Shown one piece after another: positions 1 through 8,365 of a stretch of DNA of 60,814 nucleotides. The notes beneath the pieces are model-generated. The model ran no database searches and was not told where the DNA came from. It saw only the letters and a list, made by a program, of their open reading frames with translations. Within the stretch, counting starts at the first letter, position 1. Every line of letters begins with the position of its first letter. The position numbers and the translations under genes were made by a program. This DNA is from UBA4738 sp002413305. GTDB taxonomy: Bacteria; Actinomycetota; UBA4738. The stretch is taken from assembly GCA_036847185.1 (NCBI GenBank), contig DAIUAM010000019.1, positions 1 to 60,814 on the forward strand. Direction: 5' to 3'.

Positions 1-38
1 TTTCCTCTCGTCCCAAGCTTCGGTCCTCGAACGGGGTG

Positions 39-52
39 GGGACATCGGCCCT
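39..52. promoter_or_regulatory. weak DosR-like palindrome
   Basis: The 14-mer GGGACATCGGCCCT lies just past the stop of the kinase gene. It resembles the GGGAC...GCCCT style of mycobacterial DosR sites but fits the window consensus GGGNCGNNCGNCCC only partly. A leftward gene starting beyond the window edge could use it. Confidence 0.25.
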
Positions 53-102
53 GCGACCCGCTCCGGACGGGACCTTTCGGGACCCCGGAGGGCCGGTCGG
101 CA

Positions 103-1725
103 TCAGGCGGGCAGGCGGACCCGGACGGTGGTGCCCTCGCCGGCCACGCTCTCGATCGTCAGGTCGCCGTGGAGGGCCTCGGCGCGCGCCCGGAGGTTTC
201 CGAGTCCGAACCCCCGCCCGGTGCCTTCCTCGACGTCGAACCCGACCCCGTCGTCGTCGATCTCCAGAAGGCTTCCGCCCTCGGTTCGCCGGAGGGTGAT
301 GCGGCAGGTCGTGGCCATCGCGTGCCGGCCGATGTTCGACAGGGCCTCGCGCACGAGTTGGATCACGTCGGCGGCGACCGAGGCGAGTTCGGCCGCGACG
401 CCCGGGTCCACGTCGACGACCGTGGTCACGCCGGACTTCTGTTCGAAGTCCTCGGCCAGCCCGCGCAGGGCTTGGTCGAGCTGCCGGTCCGCGAGGATGC
501 CGGGCCGGAGCCCGAAGATGTAGTTGCGGAGGTCGCGGATGACCCGGTCCATCTCCTCGACCGCGTTCTCGATCCGCCGTTCGATCTCCGGGTCGCGGCT
601 GACCTGGGCCGTCCCCTGCAGACCCATCCCGACGGCGAACAGCGCCTGGATCACGCCGTCGTGCAGCTCCTTCGCGATCCGCTCCCGGTCCTCCAGCACG
701 GCCATCTTCTTCAGCTCCTGCTGGGCCCGCCCGTACTCGAGGGCCACCGAGGCCTGTCCGGCGAACGTCTCCACCAGTGCCACGTCCTCCGCGGTGAACG
801 CGCGGCCGCCCTGCACGTTGCTCACGGCCAGCGTCCCGAACGCCTCGCCCCTGGAGTGGAGCGGAACCCACATGGCGGGCCCCATCTGGCCGCCCTCGAC
901 CATGGGCCGATGTGCACGGCTGTCCTTCGAGGCATCGGCCAGCACGATCGGCGAGCCCGTCCGGATCGTCTCGCCGGAGATCGACCGGTCGGCTGGGAAG
1001 GACATGCCGACCAGCGCTTCCGCGGCGGCGCCGACCGCCACGGTTAGCACGAGCCTCCCCGGTTCCTCGTCCGCCACGGCGACGATGGCCGTGTCTGCCT
1101 CCACCATCTCCATGGCCCGGCGGGCGACCAGCTCCAGTACCTCCTCGGGTTCGGCGCCCGAAAGGATCGCCGTGCCGATCTCGCGGATGGACTCCAGCCG
1201 CCGCTCCCGCTGATGGGACTCCTCGTAGAGCCGGGCGTTCTCGATGGCCACGCCAGCCTGGGCGGCGAGGATCTCGAGGGCCCGCTGGTCCTCGGCGGTG
1301 AATTCGGCGCCGCCGGCCTTCTCCGTCAGGTAGATGTTGCCGAACACCCGATGGCGGGAGGTGACGGGCGAACCGAGGAACGTGTGCATCTCGGGGTGGT
1401 TCGGCGGGAAGCCGACGGACCGCGGATCCGCGGAGATCTCCCGGAGACGCAGGGGCAGCGCCTCGTGGATCAACACCCAAAGGATGCCCCTACCGACCGG
1501 GGGGTGGCCGATCGAGTGGCGCTGCTCGTCGGACACGCCGCTGGTGATGAACTCGGCGATCAGGTCACCCCCGGAACCGATGACCCCCAGCGCGCCGTAG
1601 CGGGCGCCGGTGATCTTCGCCGCCAGCTCGACGATCCGCTGGAGCAGGGTGGACAACGACAGCTCGGAGGACAGAGCCAGCCCGGCCTCCAGCAGCATGT
1701 CCCTGCGTTCCAGCTCCGATGCCAT
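103..1725 (-). CDS. GAF-GAF sensor histidine kinase, DosS/DevS-like
   Basis: This is a cytosolic sensor kinase of about 540 aa, close to the 578 aa of mycobacterial DosS. Numbered from the ATG at 1725 (a TTG six codons upstream is possible; neither has a clear ribosome site), the order is GAF1 (about 20-165), GAF2 (about 185-335), a HisKA_3 dimerisation helix with the phospho-acceptor His355 in ELHDG, and an HATPase domain with N box Asn464, G1 DDDGVGF near 491 and G2 GRGFGLGNL near 505. GAF1 contains VGFPPNHPEM with His110. That segment corresponds to the region that holds the haem-ligating His of DosS/DosT, so gas or redox sensing by haem is plausible but not proven. It follows the universal stress gene on the same strand, as in the Rv3134c-devR-devS operon. 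The partner NarL-type regulator is not here and may lie left of position 1. Confidence 0.9.
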   Translation of the reverse strand: MASELERRDMLLEAGLALSSELSLSTLLQRIVELAAKITGARYGALGVIGSGGDLIAEFITSGVSDEQRHSIGHPPVGRGILWVLIHEALPLRLREISADPRSVGFPPNHPEMHTFLGSPVTSRHRVFGNIYLTEKAGGAEFTAEDQRALEILAAQAGVAIENARLYEESHQRERRLESIREIGTAILSGAEPEEVLELVARRAMEMVEADTAIVAVADEEPGRLVLTVAVGAAAEALVGMSFPADRSISGETIRTGSPIVLADASKDSRAHRPMVEGGQMGPAMWVPLHSRGEAFGTLAVSNVQGGRAFTAEDVALVETFAGQASVALEYGRAQQELKKMAVLEDRERIAKELHDGVIQALFAVGMGLQGTAQVSRDPEIERRIENAVEEMDRVIRDLRNYIFGLRPGILADRQLDQALRGLAEDFEQKSGVTTVVDVDPGVAAELASVAADVIQLVREALSNIGRHAMATTCRITLRRTEGGSLLEIDDDGVGFDVEEGTGRGFGLGNLRARAEALHGDLTIESVAGEGTTVRVRLPA

Positions 1726-1797
1726 GCGTTCGGAGCGTAGCAAAGCCCTCCGGCGTTCCGTCGGTTCGGGCCTCTGCCAAGCCCGTGGGTCGTTGGG

Positions 1798-2211
1798 TCA
1801 GCGAACGACCAGCACCGGGACCTGGGCCAGGTGGAGCACCTTGTGGGTCACGCTGCCCAGCACGAGCCCGGCGAGGTCGGAGAGTCCCCGCGACCCCATC
1901 ACGATGAGGTCCGCGTGCTCGCTCTCCGCCCGGGTGAGGATCTCCCGGGCCGCCCGGCCGTACGGGGCCCGCTCCACCTCGCCGAAGGTGTCCACGCCCG
2001 CGTCCTTCAGCTCCCGAAGCGCGGCGTCGACGATCTCGGTCGCCTCGTCGAAGTTCTCCAGCTCGTAGCCGAGGCCCCGGCCGCGGTCGAACTCCTTCAC
2101 GTTGAGCACATAGACCTGTGCTTCGGTCCGCCGGGCCAGCTCGCCGGCCTCCCGGACCGCGCGGTTGGAGGGTTCCGAACCGTCCACCGCAAGCAGGATC
2201 TTCTCGAACAT
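1798..2211 (-). CDS. universal stress protein (UspA family)
   Basis: A single-domain Usp of 137 aa. It begins with the typical beta-strand FEKILLAVDGS and ends with the nucleotide-binding signature GSRG-x9-GSVTHKVLH (G-2x-G-9x-G-S/T), so it should bind ATP. I chose the ATG at 2211 because GGAGG sits eight bases upstream; a GTG at 2220 is an alternative. It lies between OsmC and the kinase gene on the same strand, 13-23 bases after the osmC stop and 72 bases before the kinase ATG, so the three probably form one transcript. In mycobacteria Usp genes are among the most strongly DosR-induced, which agrees with this context. The exact role of such proteins is unclear. Confidence 0.92.
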   Translation of the reverse strand: MFEKILLAVDGSEPSNRAVREAGELARRTEAQVYVLNVKEFDRGRGLGYELENFDEATEIVDAALRELKDAGVDTFGEVERAPYGRAAREILTRAESEHADLIVMGSRGLSDLAGLVLGSVTHKVLHLAQVPVLVVR

Positions 2212-2233
2212 CCTCCTCACCTCCCCTTGACGA

Positions 2234-2803
2234 TCACGCAGCCGTCGAGGCGGTCCGGAGGGCCACCCGGACCTCCGGCGCCTCGCGGAGCGAGTTCTTC
2301 ACCGTGCACCGCTCCAGGACCGCGAGCAGCGCGGGCCGGCGCTCCTGGGGGAAGGAGGGCGGCAGGTGGACGTCAAGATCGACGGCCGCGACCCGGGCCG
2401 GGCCGCCGCCGCTCATCTCGTAGCTCGCCGACACGGTCAGTTCGTCCCTGGTGATCCCGTGCCGGACCAGGAAGCGTTCGGCGAAGAAGGCCGTGCACGC
2501 GGCGATGCTCCCGATGAACAGCTCGGTCGGGGTCGGCCCGGTATCGTCGCCGCCCGCGTCCACCGGTTGGTCGACCAGGACCACGTGGTCACGGATCTCC
2601 AGCAGGAACCGGTCGCGTTCGACGTGGCGGACCCGGAGCGTGTGGTTCCCTCGCGGCCCGGAGGGGTCCGGGACCGGCCTCGTCGGACTGAGCGCGCGCG
2701 AAGGCCCGAAGGCGGGCGGGTCGAACGACTGCTGGTCGATATCCGCCGGGATCCCCAGGTCGCCCTCGATCGCCTCGCCCGGGTTGACCTTGCGATCCGA
2801 CAT
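2234..2803 (-). CDS. OsmC/Ohr family protein
   Basis: A 189-aa protein whose C-terminal 130 residues are an OsmC fold, preceded by an unusual hydrophilic, proline-rich N-terminal extension of about 50 residues. The family detoxifies organic hydroperoxides with two cysteines. Here they are visible in the helix segment GSIAACTAFF and in LERCTVKNSL near the C terminus. The ATG at 2803 has GAGGTGAGGGAG just upstream. It heads a leftward unit osmC-usp-kinase and is divergent from the CBS-BON gene. Two palindromes lie in the 217-bp divergent region. The precise substrate is unknown. Confidence 0.88.
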   Translation of the reverse strand: MSDRKVNPGEAIEGDLGIPADIDQQSFDPPAFGPSRALSPTRPVPDPSGPRGNHTLRVRHVERDRFLLEIRDHVVLVDQPVDAGGDDTGPTPTELFIGSIAACTAFFAERFLVRHGITRDELTVSASYEMSGGGPARVAAVDLDVHLPPSFPQERRPALLAVLERCTVKNSLREAPEVRVALRTASTAA

Positions 2804-2819
2804 CTCCCTCACCTCTTCC

Positions 2820-2834
2820 GGGCCGTGACGGCCC
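2820..2834. promoter_or_regulatory. perfect 7+1+7 palindrome upstream of osmC
   Basis: GGGCCGTGACGGCCC is a perfect inverted repeat with a one-base centre, 17 bases upstream of the osmC ATG. It shares the half-site GGGCCG with the 14-bp boxes elsewhere but is one base longer, so it may be a variant site, or a site where binding would repress. Confidence 0.4.
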
Positions 2835-2893
2835 TCCGGTTCCGGCGCGTGTGCGTCGAAGCGAGCGTCCCAGCCGGAAGGGGGGGCCGGATA

Positions 2894-2907
2894 GGGACGG
2901 AGGGCCC
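2894..2907. promoter_or_regulatory. DosR/OsdR-like box
   Basis: GGGACGGAGGGCCC, 9 of 10 fixed positions of GGGNCGNNCGNCCC, in the divergent region. It is 91 bases upstream of osmC and 114 upstream of the CBS-BON start, so it could serve both. Confidence 0.5.
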
Positions 2908-3020
2908 TTCGCGGCCGGGGCCTTCGGCGACCGGCCGGAAGTCCCCTCGGGCTCACCCCGTTCGACCCCTGCGTTCGGCCAGGACCGCGGGTACGTTCGA
3001 GGCGGAGGGAGGGGACTGCC

Positions 3021-3617
3021 ATGCGAGCCAGAGACGTCATGACCAGCCCGGTGATCACGGTGCGGGCGACGACCCCGGTCAAGGAGGTCGCCAGGACGTT
3101 GGTCGAACACGAGATCAGCGCGGTGCCGGTGGTAGACGAGGAGGAGCACCTGATCGGCATCGTGTCCGAGGCCGACCTGGTGACGCTGGAGACCCAACCC
3201 GACCCCCGGGCTCAGGCCATCCCGGTGGTCACGCACCGCCTTCACCTGCCGGGGACGGCCGCCGACGTCATGACCCGCGACGTGGTGGCCGAGCGCGAGG
3301 ACGCCGACGTCGCGGAGGTGGCCCGGCTGATGATCGAGCACCGTCTGAAGACCATTCCGATCGTTCGGGACGGCACGGTCATCGGGATCGTCGCCCGGCG
3401 GGATGTGCTCCGCGTGCTCTCCCGGAGGGACGAGGAGATCCACGTCGAGCTGGCGGACCTGCTGAGCGAGGAGATCGAGATGATCGGCCGGTACCGGGCG
3501 GAGGTGGCCGGCGGCGTGGTCACGCTCCACGGGCCACGCGACCGGGTCGGCCGGCGGCTGGCCGAGCTCCTGGCCCGGAGCGTCCCCGGCGTGATCGAGG
3601 TCCGGTTCGCTGCCTGA
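3021..3617 (+). CDS. CBS-pair plus BON domain protein
   Basis: A 198-aa soluble protein with two CBS motifs (MTSPVITV near residue 8 and MTRDVVAE near 83) forming one Bateman module, followed by a BON domain from about residue 138 (LLSEEIEMIG...VVTLHG...PGVIEV). CBS pairs sense adenine nucleotides; BON domains bind membranes or partners. The start ATG has GGAGGGAGGGG about five bases upstream. Rv2626c (HRP1), a CBS protein, is a strong DosR target, so this one fits the neighbourhood. A paralogue with the same CBS-CBS-BON order is encoded at 25782-26585. Confidence 0.9.
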   Translation: MRARDVMTSPVITVRATTPVKEVARTLVEHEISAVPVVDEEEHLIGIVSEADLVTLETQPDPRAQAIPVVTHRLHLPGTAADVMTRDVVAEREDADVAEVARLMIEHRLKTIPIVRDGTVIGIVARRDVLRVLSRRDEEIHVELADLLSEEIEMIGRYRAEVAGGVVTLHGPRDRVGRRLAELLARSVPGVIEVRFAA

Positions 3618-3630
3618 TCCCCGCGAGGCA

Positions 3631-3644
3631 AGGCCGAACGGCCC
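3631..3644. promoter_or_regulatory. DosR/OsdR-like box before nifJ
   Basis: AGGCCGAACGGCCC, 9 of 10 consensus positions, about 92 bases upstream of the nifJ ATG, which is a normal distance for an activator site. It is embedded in AAGGCCGAACGGCCCTAAGG. Confidence 0.5.
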
Positions 3645-3661
3645 TAAGGCGGGGTCCCACC

Positions 3662-3679
3662 AGGCCCTGATGGGGGCCT
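3662..3679. promoter_or_regulatory. inverted repeat AGGCCC-N6-GGGCCT
   Basis: Six-base perfect arms with a six-base centre, 57 bases upstream of nifJ and 31 bp after the box at 3631 (centre to centre about 33 bp). It could be a second operator half or part of the promoter; it has no T-run, so I do not call it a terminator. Confidence 0.25.
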
Positions 3680-3736
3680 CCCGAGGTTCCTACGCTCGGG
3701 CCTGAAGAACGGACGTTCGATCGGAGGAGATGCTGG

Positions 3737-6700
3737 ATGAGCCGGCGGGGTTGCGTTGACGGGAACGAGGCGGCCGCCGCCGTCGCGCACAAGCTGTCCG
3801 AGGTCGTGGCCATCTATCCGATCACCCCGGCTTCGGCGATGGGCGAGCTCGCCGACGCATGGAGCGCGGTGGGCCGGCCGAACCTGTGGGGGGCGGTCCC
3901 CGAGGTCATCGAGATGCAGTCCGAGGCGGGCGCGGCAGGGGTCTTGCACGGCGCCGTGCAACGGGGGGCGCTCGGGGTGACCTTCACCGCGTCCCAGGGG
4001 CTCCTGCTGATGCTCCCCAACATGTTCAAGATCGCCGGCGAGCTGACCCCGGCGGTCATCCACGTCGCGGCCCGGACCGTCGCCACCCACGCCCTGTCGA
4101 TCTTCGGCGACCACAGCGACGTCATGGCCGTCCGGTCTGCCGGCTGGGCCATGTTGTGCTCCTCCAGCGTGCAGGAGGCCCAGGACCTGGCCCTGGTCGC
4201 TCACGCTTCCACGCTGAAGAGCCGGATCCCCTTCCTGCACTTCTTCGACGGCTTCCGGACCTCCCACGAGGTCGACCGGATCGAGCTGCTGGACGACGGT
4301 GACCTGGCGGCCCTCATCGACCCGTCCGAGCTCCGCGCTCTGCGGGCCCGCGGCCTTTCCCCGGACCGGCCGGTGCTGCGCGGCTCGGCCCAGAACCCCG
4401 ACGTCTTCTTCCAGGCGCGCGAGGCGGGGAACCCCTTCTACGCCGCCGTGCCCGGCATCGTGCAGTCGATGATGGACGCACTCGGCGACCGGGTCGGCCG
4501 CCGGTACCACCTGGTCGACTACCACGGGGCCCCGGACGCCGAACGGGTGGTCGTGCTGATGGGCTCGGGTGCGGGCGCCACGGCCGAGACGGTCGACGCC
4601 CTGGTGGCGGCCGGCGAACGGGTGGGCATGGTCACCATGCGCCTGTACCGACCCTTCCCGTCCGACGAGCTGATCGCGGCGCTCCCCGGGACGGTCCGGG
4701 CCCTGGCGGTCCTCGACCGGACGAAGGAGCCGGGCGCGGTCGGCGAGCCCCTCTACCAGGACGTGGTGACCGCGCTGATGGAGTCCGAGCGCGACCAGCT
4801 TCCCACCGTGATCGGCGGTCGGTACGGCTTGTCGTCGAAGGAGTTCACGCCGGCAATGGCCAAGGTCGTGTTCGACGAGCTGCGTTCGCCGGCCCGGCCC
4901 CGCAACCACTTCACCGTGGGCATCGTGGACGACGTCACACACACCAGCCTCGACCACGACCCCACGTTCTCCACGGAAGCGCTGGGGACCGTTCGGGCCG
5001 TGTTCTACGGGCTGGGCAGCGACGGCACCGTGGGGGCGAACAAGAACTCGGTCCGGATCATCGGCACCGACACCGACCTGTTCTCCCAGGGGTACTTCGT
5101 CATCGACTCGAAGAAGGCCGGATCGGTGACCATCAGCCACTTGCGGTTCGGCCCCGAGCCGATCCGTTCGACCTACCTGATCGAACGAGCCGGGTTCGTG
5201 GCGTGCCACCAGTTCAACTTCCTGCAGCGCATGGACGTGCTGAAGGTGGCCGAGCCGGGCGCGACGTTCCTGCTGAACAGCCCGTACGGGCCCGACACCG
5301 TCTGGAAGCACCTCCCCGACGAGGTCCGCCGCCAGATCGTCGACAAGCGGCTGGACTTCCACGTGATCGACGCCTACAAGGTCGCCCACGACGCCGGGCT
5401 GGGCACGCGGATCAACACGGTCATGCAGCCCTGCTTCTTCAAGCTGTCGGGCGTGCTGCCCGAGGAGGAAGCGATCGCGGCCATCAAACGCTCCATCGAG
5501 AAGACGTACGCCAAGCGTGGCGAGGAGGTCGTGCGGCGGAACTTCGAGGCCGTGGACCTCTCGCTGGCGAACCTGCACCGGGTCGAGGTCCCGGCGTCCG
5601 CCGAAGAGGACGGGTCGCACCGGCTGCCCCCCGTCCCCGCCGAGGCGCCGGACTTCGTGCAGCGGGTCACCGCGCGGATGCTCGCCGGCGAGGGCGATCT
5701 CCTCCCGGTCTCAGCCCTCCCGGTGGACGGGACGTTCCCCATCGGGACGGCGAGGTGGGAGAAGCGGGGGATCGCCCAGGAGATCCCGATCTGGGACCCC
5801 TCGATCTGCATCGACTGCGGGAAGTGCGCGTTGACCTGCCCCCACGCGGCGATCCGGATGAAGGTGTTCGAACCCTCCGCGGTGGCCGGAGCGCCGTCGA
5901 CGTTCCCGACGAAGGAGTTCAGCTCCCGCGACCTGCCCGGGATGCTGCTGTCGATCCAGGTCTCGCCCGACGACTGCACGGGCTGCGGGATCTGCGTGGA
6001 CGTGTGCCCGGCGAAGAGCAAGACGGAGGTCAAGCACAAGTCGATCAACCTCGAACCCATCGCCGAGCACGTGGAGCGCGAACGGGTCAACGAGGCGTTC
6101 TTCGAGTCGATCCCCGAGCTTCCCCACGGATCGATCCCGGTGGACACGATCAAGGGCTCCCAGGTCCGGACCCCGCTGTTCGAGTACAGCGGGGCCTGCG
6201 CGGGCTGCGGCGAGACGCCGTACCTGAAGCTCCTGACCCAGCTGTTCGGCGACCGGCTGCTGGTGGCCAACGCGACCGGTTGCTCCTCGATCTACGGCGG
6301 CAACCTTCCGACCACGCCGTGGACGTCGAACGCCGAAGGCCGGGGGCCGGCGTGGGCGAACTCGCTCTTCGAAGACAACGCGGAGTTCGGCCTGGGCATG
6401 CGGCTGGCGTCCGACCGGCAAGCCGCCCGGGCCCGGCAGCTGCTGGAGCAGATCGCCCCGGCCGTCGGGGAGGAGTTCGCCGGAGCCATCCTCGACGCCG
6501 ACCAGTCGGCCGAGGCCGGCGTGGAGGCCCAGCGAGAGCGGGTCGCCGAGCTGGAGCATCGCCTGGCCCACGTCGACGGTGAGCTGGAAGGGGCGGTCCG
6601 GGAGCTCCTGGATCTCTCGGACGAGCTGGTCAAGAAGAGCGTGTGGATCGTCGGGGGCGATGGATGGGCGTACGACATCGGCTCGGCCGGGCTGGACCAC

Positions 6701-7342
6701 GTCATGGCCAGCGGGCGGGACGTGAACATCCTGGTCCTGGACACCGAGGTGTACTCGAACACCGGTGGGCAGGCGTCGAAGGCGACCCCGCGCGGGGCGG
6801 TGGCCAAGTTCGCCGCCCGCGGCAAGCCCACCGGCAAGAAGGACCTCGGCCTGATCGCCATGTCCTACGGCAACGTGTACGTGGCCCAGGTGGCCATGGG
6901 CGGCAACGACATGCAGACCATCAAGGCGTTCGCCGAAGCCGAAGCGTGGCCCGGGCCGTCGCTGATCATCGCGTACTCGACCTGCATCGCCCACGGGATC
7001 GACATGGCCACCTCGATGACCCACCAGAAGGACGCGGTGAAGAGCGCGTATTGGCCGCTGTACAGGTTCGACCCGGGCGCAGCGGGCCGCCCGTTCCACC
7101 TGGACTCGAAGGCGCCGACGCTGCCCCTGAAGGAGTTCGCCAGGCAGGAGGCGCGGTTCGCGATGCTGGCTCGCACGGCGCCGGAACGGTACGAGGCGCT
7201 GATGGCCGAATCGCAGCGGGACGTCGTGGAGCGGTGGAGGTACTACGAGCAGCTCGCGGCGGTCGACCGGACCGCGCCGGAGCTGCCCGAGCTCTCGGAC
7301 GTGGGAGCCGGGGTCGATGGCATCGTGGGGGAGGAGTCGTGA
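3737..7342 (+). CDS. nifJ: pyruvate:ferredoxin (flavodoxin) oxidoreductase
   Basis: A single-chain PFOR of 1201 aa, the usual full length. It oxidises pyruvate with CoA to acetyl-CoA and CO2, passing electrons to ferredoxin; it can also run in reverse. Domain order is visible: pyrimidine-binding domain with YPITPASAMGE at the N terminus, CoA and transketolase-C domains, the central gamma-like domain (near 430-600), a 2[4Fe-4S] ferredoxin domain with CIDCGKCALTCP near 691 and CTGCGICVDVCP near 747, then the TPP domain with CAGCGETPYLK, ATGCSSIYGG and GGDGWAYDIG near 972. ATG follows GGAGGAGATGCTGG. The enzyme is oxygen-sensitive, so it implies anaerobic or microaerobic phases. It overlaps the next gene by one base (TGATG), so the two are translationally coupled. 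A DosR-like box sits upstream. Confidence 0.97.
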   Translation: MSRRGCVDGNEAAAAVAHKLSEVVAIYPITPASAMGELADAWSAVGRPNLWGAVPEVIEMQSEAGAAGVLHGAVQRGALGVTFTASQGLLLMLPNMFKIAGELTPAVIHVAARTVATHALSIFGDHSDVMAVRSAGWAMLCSSSVQEAQDLALVAHASTLKSRIPFLHFFDGFRTSHEVDRIELLDDGDLAALIDPSELRALRARGLSPDRPVLRGSAQNPDVFFQAREAGNPFYAAVPGIVQSMMDALGDRVGRRYHLVDYHGAPDAERVVVLMGSGAGATAETVDALVAAGERVGMVTMRLYRPFPSDELIAALPGTVRALAVLDRTKEPGAVGEPLYQDVVTALMESERDQLPTVIGGRYGLSSKEFTPAMAKVVFDELRSPARPRNHFTVGIVDDVTHTSLDHDPTFSTEALGTVRAVFYGLGSDGTVGANKNSVRIIGTDTDLFSQGYFVIDSKKAGSVTISHLRFGPEPIRSTYLIERAGFVACHQFNFLQRMDVLKVAEPGATFLLNSPYGPDTVWKHLPDEVRRQIVDKRLDFHVIDAYKVAHDAGLGTRINTVMQPCFFKLSGVLPEEEAIAAIKRSIEKTYAKRGEEVVRRNFEAVDLSLANLHRVEVPASAEEDGSHRLPPVPAEAPDFVQRVTARMLAGEGDLLPVSALPVDGTFPIGTARWEKRGIAQEIPIWDPSICIDCGKCALTCPHAAIRMKVFEPSAVAGAPSTFPTKEFSSRDLPGMLLSIQVSPDDCTGCGICVDVCPAKSKTEVKHKSINLEPIAEHVERERVNEAFFESIPELPHGSIPVDTIKGSQVRTPLFEYSGACAGCGETPYLKLLTQLFGDRLLVANATGCSSIYGGNLPTTPWTSNAEGRGPAWANSLFEDNAEFGLGMRLASDRQAARARQLLEQIAPAVGEEFAGAILDADQSAEAGVEAQRERVAELEHRLAHVDGELEGAVRELLDLSDELVKKSVWIVGGDGWAYDIGSAGLDHVMASGRDVNILVLDTEVYSNTGGQASKATPRGAVAKFAARGKPTGKKDLGLIAMSYGNVYVAQVAMGGNDMQTIKAFAEAEAWPGPSLIIAYSTCIAHGIDMATSMTHQKDAVKSAYWPLYRFDPGAAGRPFHLDSKAPTLPLKEFARQEARFAMLARTAPERYEALMAESQRDVVERWRYYEQLAAVDRTAPELPELSDVGAGVDGIVGEES

Positions 7343-8355
7343 TGATCGACCTGTCGACACGCTACCTGGGGATGGAGCTTGGTGGGCCGCTGGTCGCCTC
7401 GGCGGGCCCGCTGACCGGCCGGTTCGACGCGCTGCGGCTCCTGGAGGACGCGGGGGCGGCGGCGGTCGTGCTGCCCTCGCTGTTCGAAGAGCAGATCGTG
7501 CACGAGGCGCTCGACCTGCACCAGCTCATCGAGGAGTCGTCGTGGTTCCAGCCCGAGGCATCCGACTATTTCCCGGAGCTCGAGGACTACAACACGGGAT
7601 CGCGTTCGTACCTGGACTACCTGGAGGCGGCGAAGGAGGCCCTGTCGATCCCCGTGATCGCCTCGCTGAACGGGAGCTCGCCCGGCGGGTGGGTTCGATA
7701 CGCGCGGTCCCTGGTCGAGGCCGGCGCGGACGCTATCGAGCTGAACGTCTACTACGTGGCGGCCGATGCGGCGGTGCGAGGTGGGTCGGTGGAGCAGCGG
7801 TACCTCGACCTGGTCCGGGAGGTCCGGGCCGCCGTGTCCGTGCCGGTCGCGGTGAAGGTCGGTCCGTACTTCAGCGCCTTCGCGAACATGGCCGTGCGGC
7901 TGGTCGAAGCGGGCGCCGACGGCCTGGTCCTGTTCAACCGGTTCCTCCAGCCGGACATCGACCTGGAGACGCTCGAGGTGGTGCCGTCGCTGCACCTGTC
8001 GACGTCGGTGGAGTCGGGCGGGCCGCTCCGGTGGATCGCGATCCTCCGCGGGCAGGTGCCTTCGGGCACGTCGCTGGCCGCCACGTCGGGCGTGCACACG
8101 TGGGAGGACGCGCTGAAGCTGATCCTGGCCGGGGCGGACGTGGTGATGATGACCTCGGCGCTGCTCCAGCGGGGGCCCGGCTATCTTGGCGAGGTGCTCT
8201 TGGGGGTCGAGGTGTGGCTGGCGGAGCACGGCTACGAATCGGTCTCACAGGCAAAGGGGAGTGTGAGCCGGCTGGCGGTTCCCGATCCCGCGGAGTTCGA
8301 ACGCTCGAACTACATCCAGGCGCTGGTGAACTTCACCACCAGGTTCGTGGGGTAG
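7342..8355 (+). CDS. dihydroorotate dehydrogenase-like flavoprotein
   Basis: A 337-aa TIM-barrel protein of the class 1 DHOD superfamily, beginning IDLSTRYLGMELGGPLVASAGPL and ending with the phosphate/FMN-binding region GVHTWEDALKLILAGAD. It is translationally coupled to nifJ, with AGGAG five bases before its ATG. The usual orotate-site signature of pyrD is not obvious, and no pyrimidine genes are near, so it is more likely an FMN enzyme linked to PFOR than a biosynthetic PyrD. Proteins annotated 'dihydroorotate dehydrogenase-like' next to PFOR are known from other bacteria; their reaction is not established to my knowledge. Confidence 0.85.
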   Translation: MIDLSTRYLGMELGGPLVASAGPLTGRFDALRLLEDAGAAAVVLPSLFEEQIVHEALDLHQLIEESSWFQPEASDYFPELEDYNTGSRSYLDYLEAAKEALSIPVIASLNGSSPGGWVRYARSLVEAGADAIELNVYYVAADAAVRGGSVEQRYLDLVREVRAAVSVPVAVKVGPYFSAFANMAVRLVEAGADGLVLFNRFLQPDIDLETLEVVPSLHLSTSVESGGPLRWIAILRGQVPSGTSLAATSGVHTWEDALKLILAGADVVMMTSALLQRGPGYLGEVLLGVEVWLAEHGYESVSQAKGSVSRLAVPDPAEFERSNYIQALVNFTTRFVG

Positions 8356-8365
8356 GCCGGCGCTC

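Noticed and set aside
69..86. GGGACC-TTTC-GGGACC near the left edge
   Set aside because: It is a direct rather than inverted repeat, and does not fit the box pattern. Too short to interpret.
3644..7360. Long open frames on the minus strand opposite nifJ (658 and 549 codons)
   Set aside because: They mirror the codon phase of nifJ in very GC-rich DNA, are extremely rich in Arg/Gly/His/Asp without any fold-like segment, and have no ribosome site. The same applies to the other long antisense frames opposite hypF, hyhL, the ATPase, pntB and the cyclases.
7342..8355. DHOD-like gene as pyrD of pyrimidine synthesis
   Set aside because: No other pyr gene is near, it is coupled to nifJ, and I see no clear orotate-binding signature.
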